Part shown: piece by piece, positions 1-8,149 of the stretch | Layout of the letters: the number at the start of each line of letters is the position of its first letter | How positions within the stretch are numbered: position 1 is the first letter of the stretch | Assembly (NCBI RefSeq): GCF_017220215.1 | Contig: NZ_CP071132.1 | Span: 1 to 64,000 of the forward strand | Direction: 5' to 3' | Source: Caballeronia sp. M1242 | Lineage (GTDB): Bacteria > Pseudomonadota > Gammaproteobacteria > Burkholderiales > Burkholderiaceae | DNA: 64,000 bases | The notes under the pieces: generated by a model | Databases searched by the model: none | What the model was told of the DNA's origin: nothing | The model's input: only the letters and a program-made list of their open reading frames with translations | Translations under genes and position numbers: made by a program

Positions 1-368
1 AACAGCAAGCCCACGACGATTCCCCATGCCACGAGTTCACCCAGAAACTGCGCCTCGTCTTTCGCCGACTGGCGGCGCAGATCCACGAAAGCCGGAACGA
101 GCACGATCGCGAACACCGCCGCGCATGCGGCCGGCAGCCACGAAACGAGCGTCAGCGTGATCTGGTACGCATCCACGACGTGACTGATGCCATAGCGATA
201 CGCGATGACCATTTCCTTGGCCGCGCCCGCGCATCGCCCGAGCAGGACGAAGACGGCGACGCGCGCCATCCCGCGCGCGGCGCGCAGGTGATCCGGGTGA
301 AGCTGTAAAAGCCGTTCTCTCAGTGCCGCAAATTGTGAGATCAACGCAAGGGCCTCATGGTCCGCCAC
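1..368 (-). CDS. MurJ/Wzx-type lipid flippase, N-terminal part (runs off the window)
   Basis: Reading leftward from a GTG at 366-368, the frame stays open to the window edge for about 122 residues. A short soluble start is followed by two hydrophobic stretches (near RVAVFVLLGR and LTLVSWLPAA) around the segment GISHVVDAYQ, which resembles the beginning of MVF-family (MurJ/MviN/Wzx) flippases. In an exopolysaccharide cluster such a protein would move the lipid-linked repeat unit across the inner membrane. The GTG overlaps the end of the upstream epimerase gene (stop 355-357), which fits translational coupling. A TTG at 333-335 is an alternative start. The family call rests on a short stretch only. 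Confidence 0.55.
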   Translation of the reverse strand, partial: MADHEALALISQFAALRERLLQLHPDHLRAARGMARVAVFVLLGRCAGAAKEMVIAYRYGISHVVDAYQITLTLVSWLPAACAAVFAIVLVPAFVDLRRQSAKDEAQFLGELVAWGIVVGLL

Positions 369-1452
369 CTGCGGCCGAAAGCGCCTGTGCGCTGATTGGC
401 TCGCGGTCAGCTTGTTCTGAAAGGAAGCGGACATACCACGGCATGGCCCTCTCGATGCCATCCGCGAAGGCCACCTTGCGTCCGTAACCGAGCAGACGCT
501 CGGCCTTGGAAACGTCGGCTTGCGAATGGCGCACGTCGCCCGCGCGAAACGGGCCGTACTGCGGGTCCCGGCGGCTCGTGATGCCATGTCGGGCGAGCGC
601 CCGCTTGAGTTCTTCGTATAACTGCTTGAGCGTCGTGCGGTCCCCGACCGCCACGTTGTACACCTGCCCCTTCGCCTCGCGCGCGGCCATCGCGGCGAGG
701 ATATTCACTTGGACGACGTTATCGACATAGCAGAAGTCGCGGCTCGTTTCGCCGTCGCCGTTGATGGTGATGACTTCGTCTTCGATGAGCGCGGCGGTCC
801 ACTTCGGAATCACCGCCGCATACGCGCCGTCCGGGTCCTGGCGCTTGCCGAAGACGTTGAAATAGCGCAGCCCTGTCGCGTGAAAGTCGTAGGTCCGAGC
901 GAACACCGACGCGTACAGTTCGTTCGCGTACTTGGTCACGGCATACGGCGAGAGCGGCTGGCCGATGCGATCCTCGACCTTCGGCAAGCCCGGATGGTCG
1001 CCATAGGTCGAGCTCGACGCGGCGTAGGTGAAGCTCTCGACGCCGGCTTCGCGCGCCGCGCACAGCATGTTGAGAAAGCCGCTCAGGTTGACGTCGTGCG
1101 TCGCTATTGGATCGCGCACCGAACGCGGCACGGAACCGAGCGCCGCTTCGTGCAGCACGTGGTCCACGCCTTCGAGCGCCGCCTTGCAATCGGCGATATT
1201 GCGGATATCGCCTTCGATGAAGCGAAACCGCTGCCACTGCCGCTCATCGACGACACTGCGCACTTCGTCCAGATTGCGCCGGTGTCCGGTCGCGAAGTTG
1301 TCGAGGCCGACCACGCGTTGATCGAGCGCCAGCAAGGCTTCGAGCAGGTTCGAGCCGATGAAGCCGGCCACTCCTGTGACAAGCCACGTCTGCGGCTTCT
1401 CGCGCAACGCGTCGCATACGGATTCGTATCGGTCGGGGTCGAGCTCGGGCAT
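355..1452 (-). CDS. UDP-N-acetylhexosamine 4-epimerase (WbpP/TviC-like SDR)
   Basis: This extended short-chain dehydrogenase/reductase has an N-terminal NAD-binding motif (TGVAGFIGSN) and the catalytic YxxxK as YAVTK, preceded by the Ser-rich stretch AASSSTYGDHP. The overall pattern matches WbpP/TviC, which interconvert UDP-GlcNAc and UDP-GalNAc or their uronates. I chose the ATG at 1452 because the protein then starts about 20 residues before the Rossmann motif, as in TviC, and an AGAGA lies about 8 bases upstream. A GTG at 1476 would add eight residues. It follows the UDP-sugar dehydrogenase by 20 bases, and the two would make an acidic amino-sugar precursor. The precise sugar is not settled by sequence. 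Confidence 0.85.
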   Translation of the reverse strand: MPELDPDRYESVCDALREKPQTWLVTGVAGFIGSNLLEALLALDQRVVGLDNFATGHRRNLDEVRSVVDERQWQRFRFIEGDIRNIADCKAALEGVDHVLHEAALGSVPRSVRDPIATHDVNLSGFLNMLCAAREAGVESFTYAASSSTYGDHPGLPKVEDRIGQPLSPYAVTKYANELYASVFARTYDFHATGLRYFNVFGKRQDPDGAYAAVIPKWTAALIEDEVITINGDGETSRDFCYVDNVVQVNILAAMAAREAKGQVYNVAVGDRTTLKQLYEELKRALARHGITSRRDPQYGPFRAGDVRHSQADVSKAERLLGYGRKVAFADGIERAMPWYVRFLSEQADREPISAQALSAAGGGP

Positions 1453-1472
1453 GGTCGTTCTCTGTGAAGGCT

Positions 1473-2750
1473 TCACAGACGCAGGTCGCTGGCGTCGGCC
1501 GGAAGTACGTATTTCAGGTCGTACACCACATGCTGGTCTTTGCCGAGCGCATGCAGCGCGTCAGCGCCCATCTCCGCGAACTGTCGATGCGATACCGCCA
1601 CGATGATCGCGTCGTACGCACCTTTCGGAGGTTCCTCGATGGGCTGAATGCCGTACTCGTGGAACGCATCTTCGCGCGAGATCCACGGATCGTAGACATC
1701 GACATTCGTGCCGTATTGCTGCAACTCCGTGACGATATCGACCACGCGCGAGTTGCGCATGTCCGGGCAGTTCTCCTTGAACGCGAGGCCCATCACCAGC
1801 ACGCGCGCGCCGGGAATATAGATGCGGGCCTTCGTCATTGCCTTCACGAGTTGCGAGACCGCGTAGGTGCCCATGCTGTCGTTCAGGCGCCGCCCCGCGA
1901 GAATGATCTCCGGGTTGTAGCCGATGGATTGCGCCATGTGCGTCAGATAATACGGATCGACGCCGATGCAGTGCCCGCCGACGAGCCCCGGCCTGAAGTT
2001 GAGGAAGTTCCACTTGGTGCCGGCCGCGAGCAGCACGGCTTCGGTGTCGATGCCCATCTTGTTGAAGATGATCGACAGCTCGTTCACGAGCGCGATGTTC
2101 ACGTCGCGTTGCGTGTTCTCGATGGCCTTCGCCGCTTCCGCCACGCGAATGCTGCTCGCCTTGTGCGTGCCGGCGGTGATGATCTGCCGATACAACTCAT
2201 CCACCGCGTCCGCGACTTCCGGCGTCGAGCCCGAAGTGACCTTCTTGATGTCGGGCAGCCGATGCAGCTTGTCGCCCGGGTTGATGCGCTCGGGACTGTA
2301 GCCCGCGAAGAAGTCCACGTTGAAGCGCAGGCCCGACGCGCGTTCGAGCACGGGAACGCATTCTTCTTCCGTGACGCCTGGATACACGGTCGATTCGTAG
2401 ATCACGACATCGCCGGGTTTCAGCGCCGAGCCGATGGTTTCGCTCGCGCGCAGCAGCATGCCAAGATCGGGGCGCTTGTGCCGGTCGATGGGCGTCGGCA
2501 CGGTGGCGATGAAAACGGTGCAGTCCTTGAGCGCGGCGGGATCGTCGGCGAAGACGAGCGATTGCGCGGCGCGCAGTTCGTCGTCGGGGACTTCGAGCGT
2601 CGCGTCGTGGCCTTCGCGCAGCGAGTCGATGCGATGGCGGTTCACGTCGAAGCCCACGACTTCATGATGCTTGCTGAACTCGACGGCGAGGGGCAGGCCG
2701 ACATAGCCGAGCCCGATCACGGCGATCTTCTGGTCAGTAAGCGAACGCAT
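1473..2750 (-). CDS. UDP-N-acetylhexosamine 6-dehydrogenase (TviB/WbpO-like)
   Basis: A 425-residue NAD-dependent UDP-sugar dehydrogenase, which oxidises C6 of a UDP-amino sugar to the uronic acid. The N-terminal Rossmann motif is GLGYVGLPLA. The mid-protein signature YESTVYPG and the catalytic cysteine, C261 in GGHCIGVDPYY, are present, as is the C-terminal UDP-binding domain (VLVMGLAFKENCPDMRNS). Length and motifs fit the TviB/WbpO branch rather than plain UDP-glucose dehydrogenases. The ATG at 2750 has GGAGA upstream. Gene order kinase, dehydrogenase, epimerase on one strand indicates one exopolysaccharide transcription unit. Confidence 0.9.
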   Translation of the reverse strand: MRSLTDQKIAVIGLGYVGLPLAVEFSKHHEVVGFDVNRHRIDSLREGHDATLEVPDDELRAAQSLVFADDPAALKDCTVFIATVPTPIDRHKRPDLGMLLRASETIGSALKPGDVVIYESTVYPGVTEEECVPVLERASGLRFNVDFFAGYSPERINPGDKLHRLPDIKKVTSGSTPEVADAVDELYRQIITAGTHKASSIRVAEAAKAIENTQRDVNIALVNELSIIFNKMGIDTEAVLLAAGTKWNFLNFRPGLVGGHCIGVDPYYLTHMAQSIGYNPEIILAGRRLNDSMGTYAVSQLVKAMTKARIYIPGARVLVMGLAFKENCPDMRNSRVVDIVTELQQYGTNVDVYDPWISREDAFHEYGIQPIEEPPKGAYDAIIVAVSHRQFAEMGADALHALGKDQHVVYDLKYVLPADASDLRL

Positions 2751-2842
2751 GACGGTTTCTCCAGTCTCTAAGCAACGCTTGGGGTCGGATGGTGCCTGGC
2801 GGTTCGTCTGCGGCGGCCCCGCGGCGGGGGCCGAGCGCGAGC

Positions 2843-5089
2843 TTATTCGGATGCGGACTCGTAGTTGTGCGCCACATAGGCGCTGCTGCCGTAGCGGCCC
2901 GCGAGCGCCTTGTTCGCCGTATGCAGCGAGACGCCGTTGAGCAGCACGCCGGTCACGCGCGCGCCCGTCTGGTTCAGCCGCTTCATCGCCTCCTTGATCT
3001 CGCCGACGCGCGTGCGTCCATACAGCGAGACGAGGAAGATGGTGCCGGCCGCGGGAGCGATCGCGCCTGCGTCCGATACGGCGAGCACCGCTGCGGCGTC
3101 CACCAGCACGATGTCGTAGCTTCGCGACGCTTCTGCGATCACCTCGCGATACTTCGCGCTCAGCAGCAGTTCGGCCGGGCTCGCCGGATACGGTCCGCCT
3201 TGCAGCACATCGAGATTGGGCAGCACGTTGCGTTGCACCGAGCCTTCGAAGGTATGCGTGCCGCTCAGAATGTTCGCGAGTCCCGGTCCTGGTTGAATGC
3301 CGAACTGCCGATGCAGATAGCCTTTGCGCAAGTCGGCGTCGATCAGCAGCACGCGCGTGCCGCCCGATGCGAGCACCGTGGCGAGATTCGCGGATAGAAA
3401 CGACTTGCCGACGCCCGGCAGCGGCCCCGCGATCATGACGACGTTGTTGCGCGCGCCGACCAGCGAGAACTGGAGCGCCGAGCGCAGGATGCGCAGCGCT
3501 TCGACGGTCGGGTCCTTCGGGAACTGCGCGGCGAGCACCGCCTGACGCGGCGACGTGCCGTTCACGACGCTGGAAAGCGCCGGCTGACGCGCGCTCTGCG
3601 GAATCGTCGCGAACACGCTCAGACCCGTTTCGACTTCGATCTCCTGCGAATCCGTGACGCCGCGGAAGATGCGGTCGAGCAGCATCGCGAGGCCCACGGC
3701 CGCGAAGAGGCCGAGCGCGAGCGCGACGGCGAACGCGAGCCACTTGATCGGCTTGACCGGCAGTTCGGGCACGTCCGCCGTGTCGATCAACTGAACCGAC
3801 GCCGCCTTGCCCGCCTTGATGAGCATCATCTCTTCGATGTTGTTGCGCAGCGCCGTGTAGAGGTCGGTGCTCACCCGGACGTTGCGCAGAAGGCGCAGCG
3901 CGCCTTGCTCTTCCATCGGCATGGAACGCGTGCGGTCGTTCAGCTTCGAGAGAAACTGCTCGGTCGCGGCGATCTGCTTGTCGATCGCGACGATTCGCGG
4001 GTGCGCGCTCGAAAACGTCGTGGAGAGCTCGTCGCGCGAATGGCGCAACGTCAGCAGCTGCGCGTTCGCGTCGGCGGTCTGCTTGAGCAGCAGACGGTTC
4101 GCTTCATCGGTATCGAGCAGCGAATTCCGGTCGCGATACGTGTTGTACGCATTCTCCGCGTCTTCCATCTGACGCTTGAGCACGGGCAACTGGCGTTGCA
4201 GGTAGGTCAGCGAATTCTCCGCGATGACGGCCTTGCGGTCGCCGTTGAGCCGCACGTACTGACGGCCGATCTCGTTGATGGTCGCGGCGACCTGCACGGC
4301 GTCGGCGCTTTCGAGCGTCGCCTTCAGTACGCTCGATTTATTGCCCTGCTCGCTAATCTTCATCTGATTCTGGATCGCGTCGATGGTCAGTTGACGCGAG
4401 TAGTGCACGACCTCGAAGCCGACGCCCGGATTGCCTCGCAGCGCCGTCACCAGCAGGCGCACCGGTCCTTTCGGCGTCTGCACGAGCAACACTTCGCCGA
4501 CCGTGCCGATGACCGGCGTGCCGAGCACGGGATTGCTCAGCTCGTACTGTCCGTCCTTGCGCGCTGTCAGCGTGAACTTGCTGCCTTCGAGCTGGCGCGG
4601 CACGTCGAAGTCGGGGACGGTGATGGATTCGTCGCCCCACGCGTAATCGCCGAAACCGAAGAGGCCTGGCTCCGACAACTCGCCGTTGTGATGCGAGAAG
4701 CGGTTGCCGAAAATCGGCAAGCGCCGCGGCTCGGCGCTGATATAGAGCTTGAGCGCGTCGACCGCGCGCGAGACCACGAGCTTCGAGCCGAGCACCTGCA
4801 TTTCGCCTTCCGCCGAAGAGCGATCGTCGAGCGTCGGCAGCATGTTGCTCAGCGGATCGCCGGGGCGCGAATTGGAGACGTCCTTGTTGTCCTCGACCTT
4901 GATCAGAATCGCGGACTGATAGATCGGCGGGCTCAGATACGCGTAAGCCGCGCCGAGCAACAACGAGAAAAGCACGACCAGCGTAATCAGCACGCGGTGA
5001 TTGATCACCGTGTCGATTAAAGAGGCAAAAGGAATCTCGTCGTCGGTTTCGGTAGCGGCTTCGTCGGACGTTTTAGCTCTGGCAATCAT
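2843..5089 (-). CDS. Polysaccharide co-polymerase / tyrosine autokinase (Wzc/BceF family)
   Basis: A 748-residue inner-membrane protein that controls chain length and export of exopolysaccharide through tyrosine autophosphorylation. An N-terminal Wzz domain starts with a membrane segment near residues 31-52. A long periplasmic coiled-coil region follows, then a second membrane segment after the motif PELPVKPIKW. The cytoplasmic BY-kinase domain has Walker A GPLPGVGKS (K562), Walker A' LLIDADLRKG and Walker B VLVDAAAV. The last is unusual in having Ala-Ala where relatives often have Pro-Pro. The C-terminus carries three tyrosines spaced exactly five apart (Y733, Y738, Y743), the expected phosphorylation cluster though short. 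It is the first recognised gene of the leftward operon. Confidence 0.92.
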   Translation of the reverse strand: MIARAKTSDEAATETDDEIPFASLIDTVINHRVLITLVVLFSLLLGAAYAYLSPPIYQSAILIKVEDNKDVSNSRPGDPLSNMLPTLDDRSSAEGEMQVLGSKLVVSRAVDALKLYISAEPRRLPIFGNRFSHHNGELSEPGLFGFGDYAWGDESITVPDFDVPRQLEGSKFTLTARKDGQYELSNPVLGTPVIGTVGEVLLVQTPKGPVRLLVTALRGNPGVGFEVVHYSRQLTIDAIQNQMKISEQGNKSSVLKATLESADAVQVAATINEIGRQYVRLNGDRKAVIAENSLTYLQRQLPVLKRQMEDAENAYNTYRDRNSLLDTDEANRLLLKQTADANAQLLTLRHSRDELSTTFSSAHPRIVAIDKQIAATEQFLSKLNDRTRSMPMEEQGALRLLRNVRVSTDLYTALRNNIEEMMLIKAGKAASVQLIDTADVPELPVKPIKWLAFAVALALGLFAAVGLAMLLDRIFRGVTDSQEIEVETGLSVFATIPQSARQPALSSVVNGTSPRQAVLAAQFPKDPTVEALRILRSALQFSLVGARNNVVMIAGPLPGVGKSFLSANLATVLASGGTRVLLIDADLRKGYLHRQFGIQPGPGLANILSGTHTFEGSVQRNVLPNLDVLQGGPYPASPAELLLSAKYREVIAEASRSYDIVLVDAAAVLAVSDAGAIAPAAGTIFLVSLYGRTRVGEIKEAMKRLNQTGARVTGVLLNGVSLHTANKALAGRYGSSAYVAHNYESASE

Positions 5090-5643
5090 ATTAAGCAGTT
5101 CCGGGCGCTTATGGTCGGTTCAAACGGAGACGGCGGACTTATGAAGCGGGAGGCTCCGAGTGAGTTTCTAAGGAAAGCAAATGATTGTGCTTTGTGCGCG
5201 TGAGCGAAATTGCGCGTGACGCAACCGTATCAGTCTGCATTTGACGGGTATGCGCGGAACCCCACACTCCGGCCTGCGGGTATATCGGATGGCGAATTAA
5301 ATCGGCTGAGGAATATAAAAGAACACTCGGACCTAGTTAATTCGGGTTGCTAATGCAAGCGTCTTTGCGTCGGTGTTTGTACGGACGTCGGTTTCCATCT
5401 AATGAATCGGACGCGAAGTGCTTTTGTTTATGACTTGCTTATTAATCGTGCCGACTATTTCGCGATGGGCCGGTTTTGTTTGCAACGCTTAAAAGAACGA
5501 TGATGCGAAAGCTTCGTCAGAAGAATGAGTGAATGCGTAGAGTCTCGAAGTACTAATAGAGCTGCCTTCAGAGATGCCCCGGTTGCCCGCGTCCGCTCGT
5601 GGCTTTAGCATGCCAAATTCCCAACGCCGATCCGTTAGCCGCC
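5090..5643. promoter_or_regulatory. AT-rich divergent intergenic region upstream of the exopolysaccharide operon
   Basis: About 550 bases separate the divergent kinase and DJ-1/PfpI genes. The stretch around 5290-5500 is clearly richer in A and T than its surroundings, with runs such as GGAATATAAAAG and CTTATTAATCG. I found no convincing gene. It most likely holds the promoter and regulator sites of the exopolysaccharide operon, but I cannot point to a specific promoter. Confidence 0.4.
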
Positions 5644-6258
5644 ATGCACATCGCCATTCTCACCTTCGAAGGCTTCAACGAACTCGACTCGCTGATCGCG
5701 CTCGGCATCCTCAATCGTGTCAAGAAGCCCGACTGGACGGTGTCGATCGCGAGCCCGACGGCCGAAGTGCGCTCGATGAACGGCGTCGTACTGAAGGCGC
5801 AGGCGTCGCTTGAAGACGCGGCCACGGCCGATGCGGTCATCATGGGCAGCGGCATGCTGACGCGCGAAGTCGTCGCCGACGCGAGCCTGATGGCGCGGCT
5901 CGCGCTCGATCCCGCGCGGCAGCTCGTCGGCGCGCAGTGCTCGGGCACGCTCGTGCTCGCAAAACTCGGCTTGCTGCAAGGCGTCCCGGCCTGCACCGAT
6001 CTCACGACGAAGCCGTGGGTGCAGGAAGCCGGCGTCGCGGTCCTCGAACAGCCGTTCTTCGCGCGCGGCAACGTCGCGACGGCGGGCGGCTGCCTTGCAT
6101 CCCAGTATCTGGCGGCGTGGGTGATTGCGCGGCTCGCGGGCGTCGATGCTGCGCGGGGCGCCCTCCACTACGTCGCCCCGGTGGGCGAAAAGGACGAGTA
6201 CGTCGACCGCGCGATGGCGAATGTCACGCCCTATCTGGACGCGGTGAGCGTCGCGTGA
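5644..6258 (+). CDS. DJ-1/PfpI family protein (glutamine-amidotransferase-like fold)
   Basis: A 204-residue single-domain protein starting MHIAILTFEGFNELD, typical of DJ-1/PfpI proteins. The nucleophile-elbow cysteine lies in GAQCSGTLVLAK. A second conserved block, TAGGCLASQYLAAW, matches the ThiJ/PfpI core. Members include chaperones, glyoxalases, isonitrile hydratases and AraC-associated sensor domains, and the sequence does not say which applies here. An upstream in-frame ATG at 5599 would add 15 residues unlike the family, so I prefer 5644. The gene stands alone with no obvious operon partner. Confidence 0.8.
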   Translation: MHIAILTFEGFNELDSLIALGILNRVKKPDWTVSIASPTAEVRSMNGVVLKAQASLEDAATADAVIMGSGMLTREVVADASLMARLALDPARQLVGAQCSGTLVLAKLGLLQGVPACTDLTTKPWVQEAGVAVLEQPFFARGNVATAGGCLASQYLAAWVIARLAGVDAARGALHYVAPVGEKDEYVDRAMANVTPYLDAVSVA

Positions 6259-6432
6259 GCGCTCTGTCTCGGTCGCTGCCCGCTCAAATCCGTTAAACAT
6301 CTGCCGAAGAAAGCGGCATAACCGATTGCGCCATGCGGCGGTTATGCGTTACAACGAAACGACCGTCAGCGGCAACGCTGGCGAGGCAGCCGCGCGAACG
6401 GGGCGACGCGGCATTCATCTGGAGATGGGGAC

Positions 6433-6858
6433 ATGAGGGTTCGGGCGACGGTGTTGCTGGTTCGCCAACATGCAGTGCTGCTGGTGAAGGAGCGGGGCGG
6501 TCCGTGGTTTCTGCCGGGCGGTGAAGTCGGGCACGGCGAGTTGGCGATGAGCGCGGCCATCAGGGAGCTGTACGAGGAGACCGGCGCGGAGGCAAGCGCC
6601 GCAGCGTTTCTGTGGCAGCACGTGTCGGCTCACCACGTGCATCATGTTTATCGCGTGGCGATTCCGGCCGACGCGCGTCCGCGTGCGAACTATCGCGCGG
6701 GCATCGACGAAGTGCGCTGGGTCGAGCTGTCGCAGCTCGCGGCCATGCCGGTCACGCCGGGCACGCGCGCCATTCTGAACCGCGCGGCCGGCGGCGGCAC
6801 GACGCGTTCGTCGTGGCGCGACATCGGCTCGGCGCCGGGGGCGTCGGCGGGGTTCTGA
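6433..6858 (+). CDS. Nudix hydrolase
   Basis: A 141-residue protein with one Nudix domain. The Nudix box begins at G30 of the GGE triad and reads G-x5-E-x7-RELYEETG, with all metal-binding glutamates present. Such enzymes hydrolyse nucleoside diphosphates linked to another group; the substrate cannot be told from sequence. The last 20 residues are rich in Gly, Ala and Ser and look disordered. The ATG follows a purine-rich stretch (GGAGATGGGGAC), a reasonable ribosome binding site. Confidence 0.85.
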   Translation: MRVRATVLLVRQHAVLLVKERGGPWFLPGGEVGHGELAMSAAIRELYEETGAEASAAAFLWQHVSAHHVHHVYRVAIPADARPRANYRAGIDEVRWVELSQLAAMPVTPGTRAILNRAAGGGTTRSSWRDIGSAPGASAGF

Positions 6859-6938
6859 GGGGCCGAAAGCTGCGCGGCGCGGCTTGCGCTACGATCGCCA
6901 CTGGCGCGCGGCCGCATTTCGGCCGGACTGCAACCGGT

Positions 6939-6961
6939 TTGTCTCCGCGCCGCGGAGACAA
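6939..6961. repeat. Perfect 11-bp-arm palindrome upstream of the YhcG gene
   Basis: TTGTCTCCGCG is followed by one C and then its exact inverse complement. The palindrome sits 48 bases before the ATG of the YhcG/DUF1016 gene, a suitable place for an operator or a 5'UTR hairpin. A shorter copy of the same palindrome lies inside that gene at 7294-7314. Confidence 0.7.
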
Positions 6962-7009
6962 TCGGCGAGCGCGGTGCTGCGCCAGATCGCCGATTTCGAC
7001 CCTCACCCT

Positions 7010-8044
7010 ATGAGCGACCTCATTCCTTCTTCGCTTCTCGACGAAGTCCGCGGGCTGATCGATGCCGCCCGCGAGCGCGCGGCGGCCGCCGTCAACGCCG
7101 AACTCACGCTGCTCTACTGGCAGATCGGCAGCCGGGTACGCAGCGAAGTGCTGGGCGGCGCGCGCGCCGAATATGGCCGTCAAGTCGTCGCGACGCTCGC
7201 GCGCGAACTCGGCGCCCGCTACGGACGCGGCTGGAGCGAGAAGCAACTGCGGCACTGCATGCGCCTCGCGGAGATCTTCCCGGACGAGCACAGTGTCTCC
7301 GCAGTGCGGAGACAATTGAGCTGGACGCATCTCAAGACCCTGATCTATATCGACGATCCGCTCAAGCGCGATTTCTACATCGAGCTTGCGCGCGTCGAGC
7401 GGTGGTCGTCGCGGCAAATGCAGGAACGCATCAATTCGATGCTGTTCGAGCGCAGCGCCATTTCGCGCCAGCCGGACGCCGCCATTGCGCACGACATTGC
7501 CGTGATGCGCGACGAAGGGCGCGTGGAACCGGCGGCGCTTCTCAAAGACCCGTATGTGCTCGATTTTCTCGGGCTGAACGACCATTACCTCGAAAAAGAC
7601 CTCGAAGACGCGATTCTCCGCGAGATGGAGCAGTTCCTTCTGGAACTCGGCGCGGGCTTCACGTTCGTCGCGCGTCAGAAGCGCCTCCAGATCGACGACG
7701 ACGATTTCTACATCGACCTGCTGTTCTACAACCGCAAGCTCAAGCGCCTCGTCGCCATCGAACTGAAGCTCGGCGCGTTCAAGGCGGAATACAAGAGCCA
7801 GATGGAACTCTATCTGCGCTGGCTCGCGAAGCACGAACAGGAGCCGGACGAGCTGCCGCCGCTCGGCATCATTCTGTGCGCGGGCAAAAAGCAGGAGCAG
7901 ATCGAGCTGCTGGAACTGAACAAAAGCGGCATCCACGTCGCGGAATATCTGACGGTGCTGCCGCCGCGCGAAACGCTCGAAGCGAAGCTGCATCAGTCGA
8001 TTCAGGCCGCGCGGTCGCGCCTTCTCACGCAGGAACCGGATTGA
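7010..8044 (+). CDS. YhcG/DUF1016 family PDDEXK nuclease-fold protein
   Basis: A 344-residue protein with the two-part architecture of YhcG. The N-terminal helical domain (about residues 5-150) carries YGRQVVATLARELGARYGRG and QLSWTHLKTLI. The C-terminal PDDEXK-like nuclease domain has DFYIDLLFYNRKLKRLVAIELK (split here as DFYIDLLFYN and RLVAIELK), giving the acidic and E-x-K residues expected of an active site. YhcG proteins are widespread and poorly understood, often linked to restriction or mobile DNA. I chose the ATG at 7010 (MSDLIPSSLL); an upstream in-frame ATG at 6884 would translate through the palindrome. The segment encoding SVSAVRRQL is itself the second palindrome copy. No partner gene is adjacent. 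Confidence 0.85.
   Translation: MSDLIPSSLLDEVRGLIDAARERAAAAVNAELTLLYWQIGSRVRSEVLGGARAEYGRQVVATLARELGARYGRGWSEKQLRHCMRLAEIFPDEHSVSAVRRQLSWTHLKTLIYIDDPLKRDFYIELARVERWSSRQMQERINSMLFERSAISRQPDAAIAHDIAVMRDEGRVEPAALLKDPYVLDFLGLNDHYLEKDLEDAILREMEQFLLELGAGFTFVARQKRLQIDDDDFYIDLLFYNRKLKRLVAIELKLGAFKAEYKSQMELYLRWLAKHEQEPDELPPLGIILCAGKKQEQIELLELNKSGIHVAEYLTVLPPRETLEAKLHQSIQAARSRLLTQEPD
7294..7314. repeat. Second copy of the TGTCTCCGC palindrome, inside the YhcG gene
   Basis: TGTCTCCGC, a 3-base spacer (AGT), then GCGGAGACA, followed by A as in the upstream copy. The arms match the inner nine bases of the palindrome at 6939-6961. It encodes part of FPDEHSVSAVRRQLSW in the N-terminal domain. Confidence 0.7.
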
Positions 8045-8149
8045 AGCGGTGCTTCATCCGACGAAAGCGGGGCGCGAGCGCCAAGTTGTTGGATAATCCT
8101 ATCTTTCGTCTGGCAAGTCGTTGCCCGATGCCTGTAATTCGAGGCGCCT

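Noticed and set aside
1464..2771. Long plus-strand frame (435 codons) opposite the UDP-sugar dehydrogenase
   Set aside because: Arg/His/Val-rich composition typical of the antisense of a high-GC gene; the minus strand carries clear motifs.
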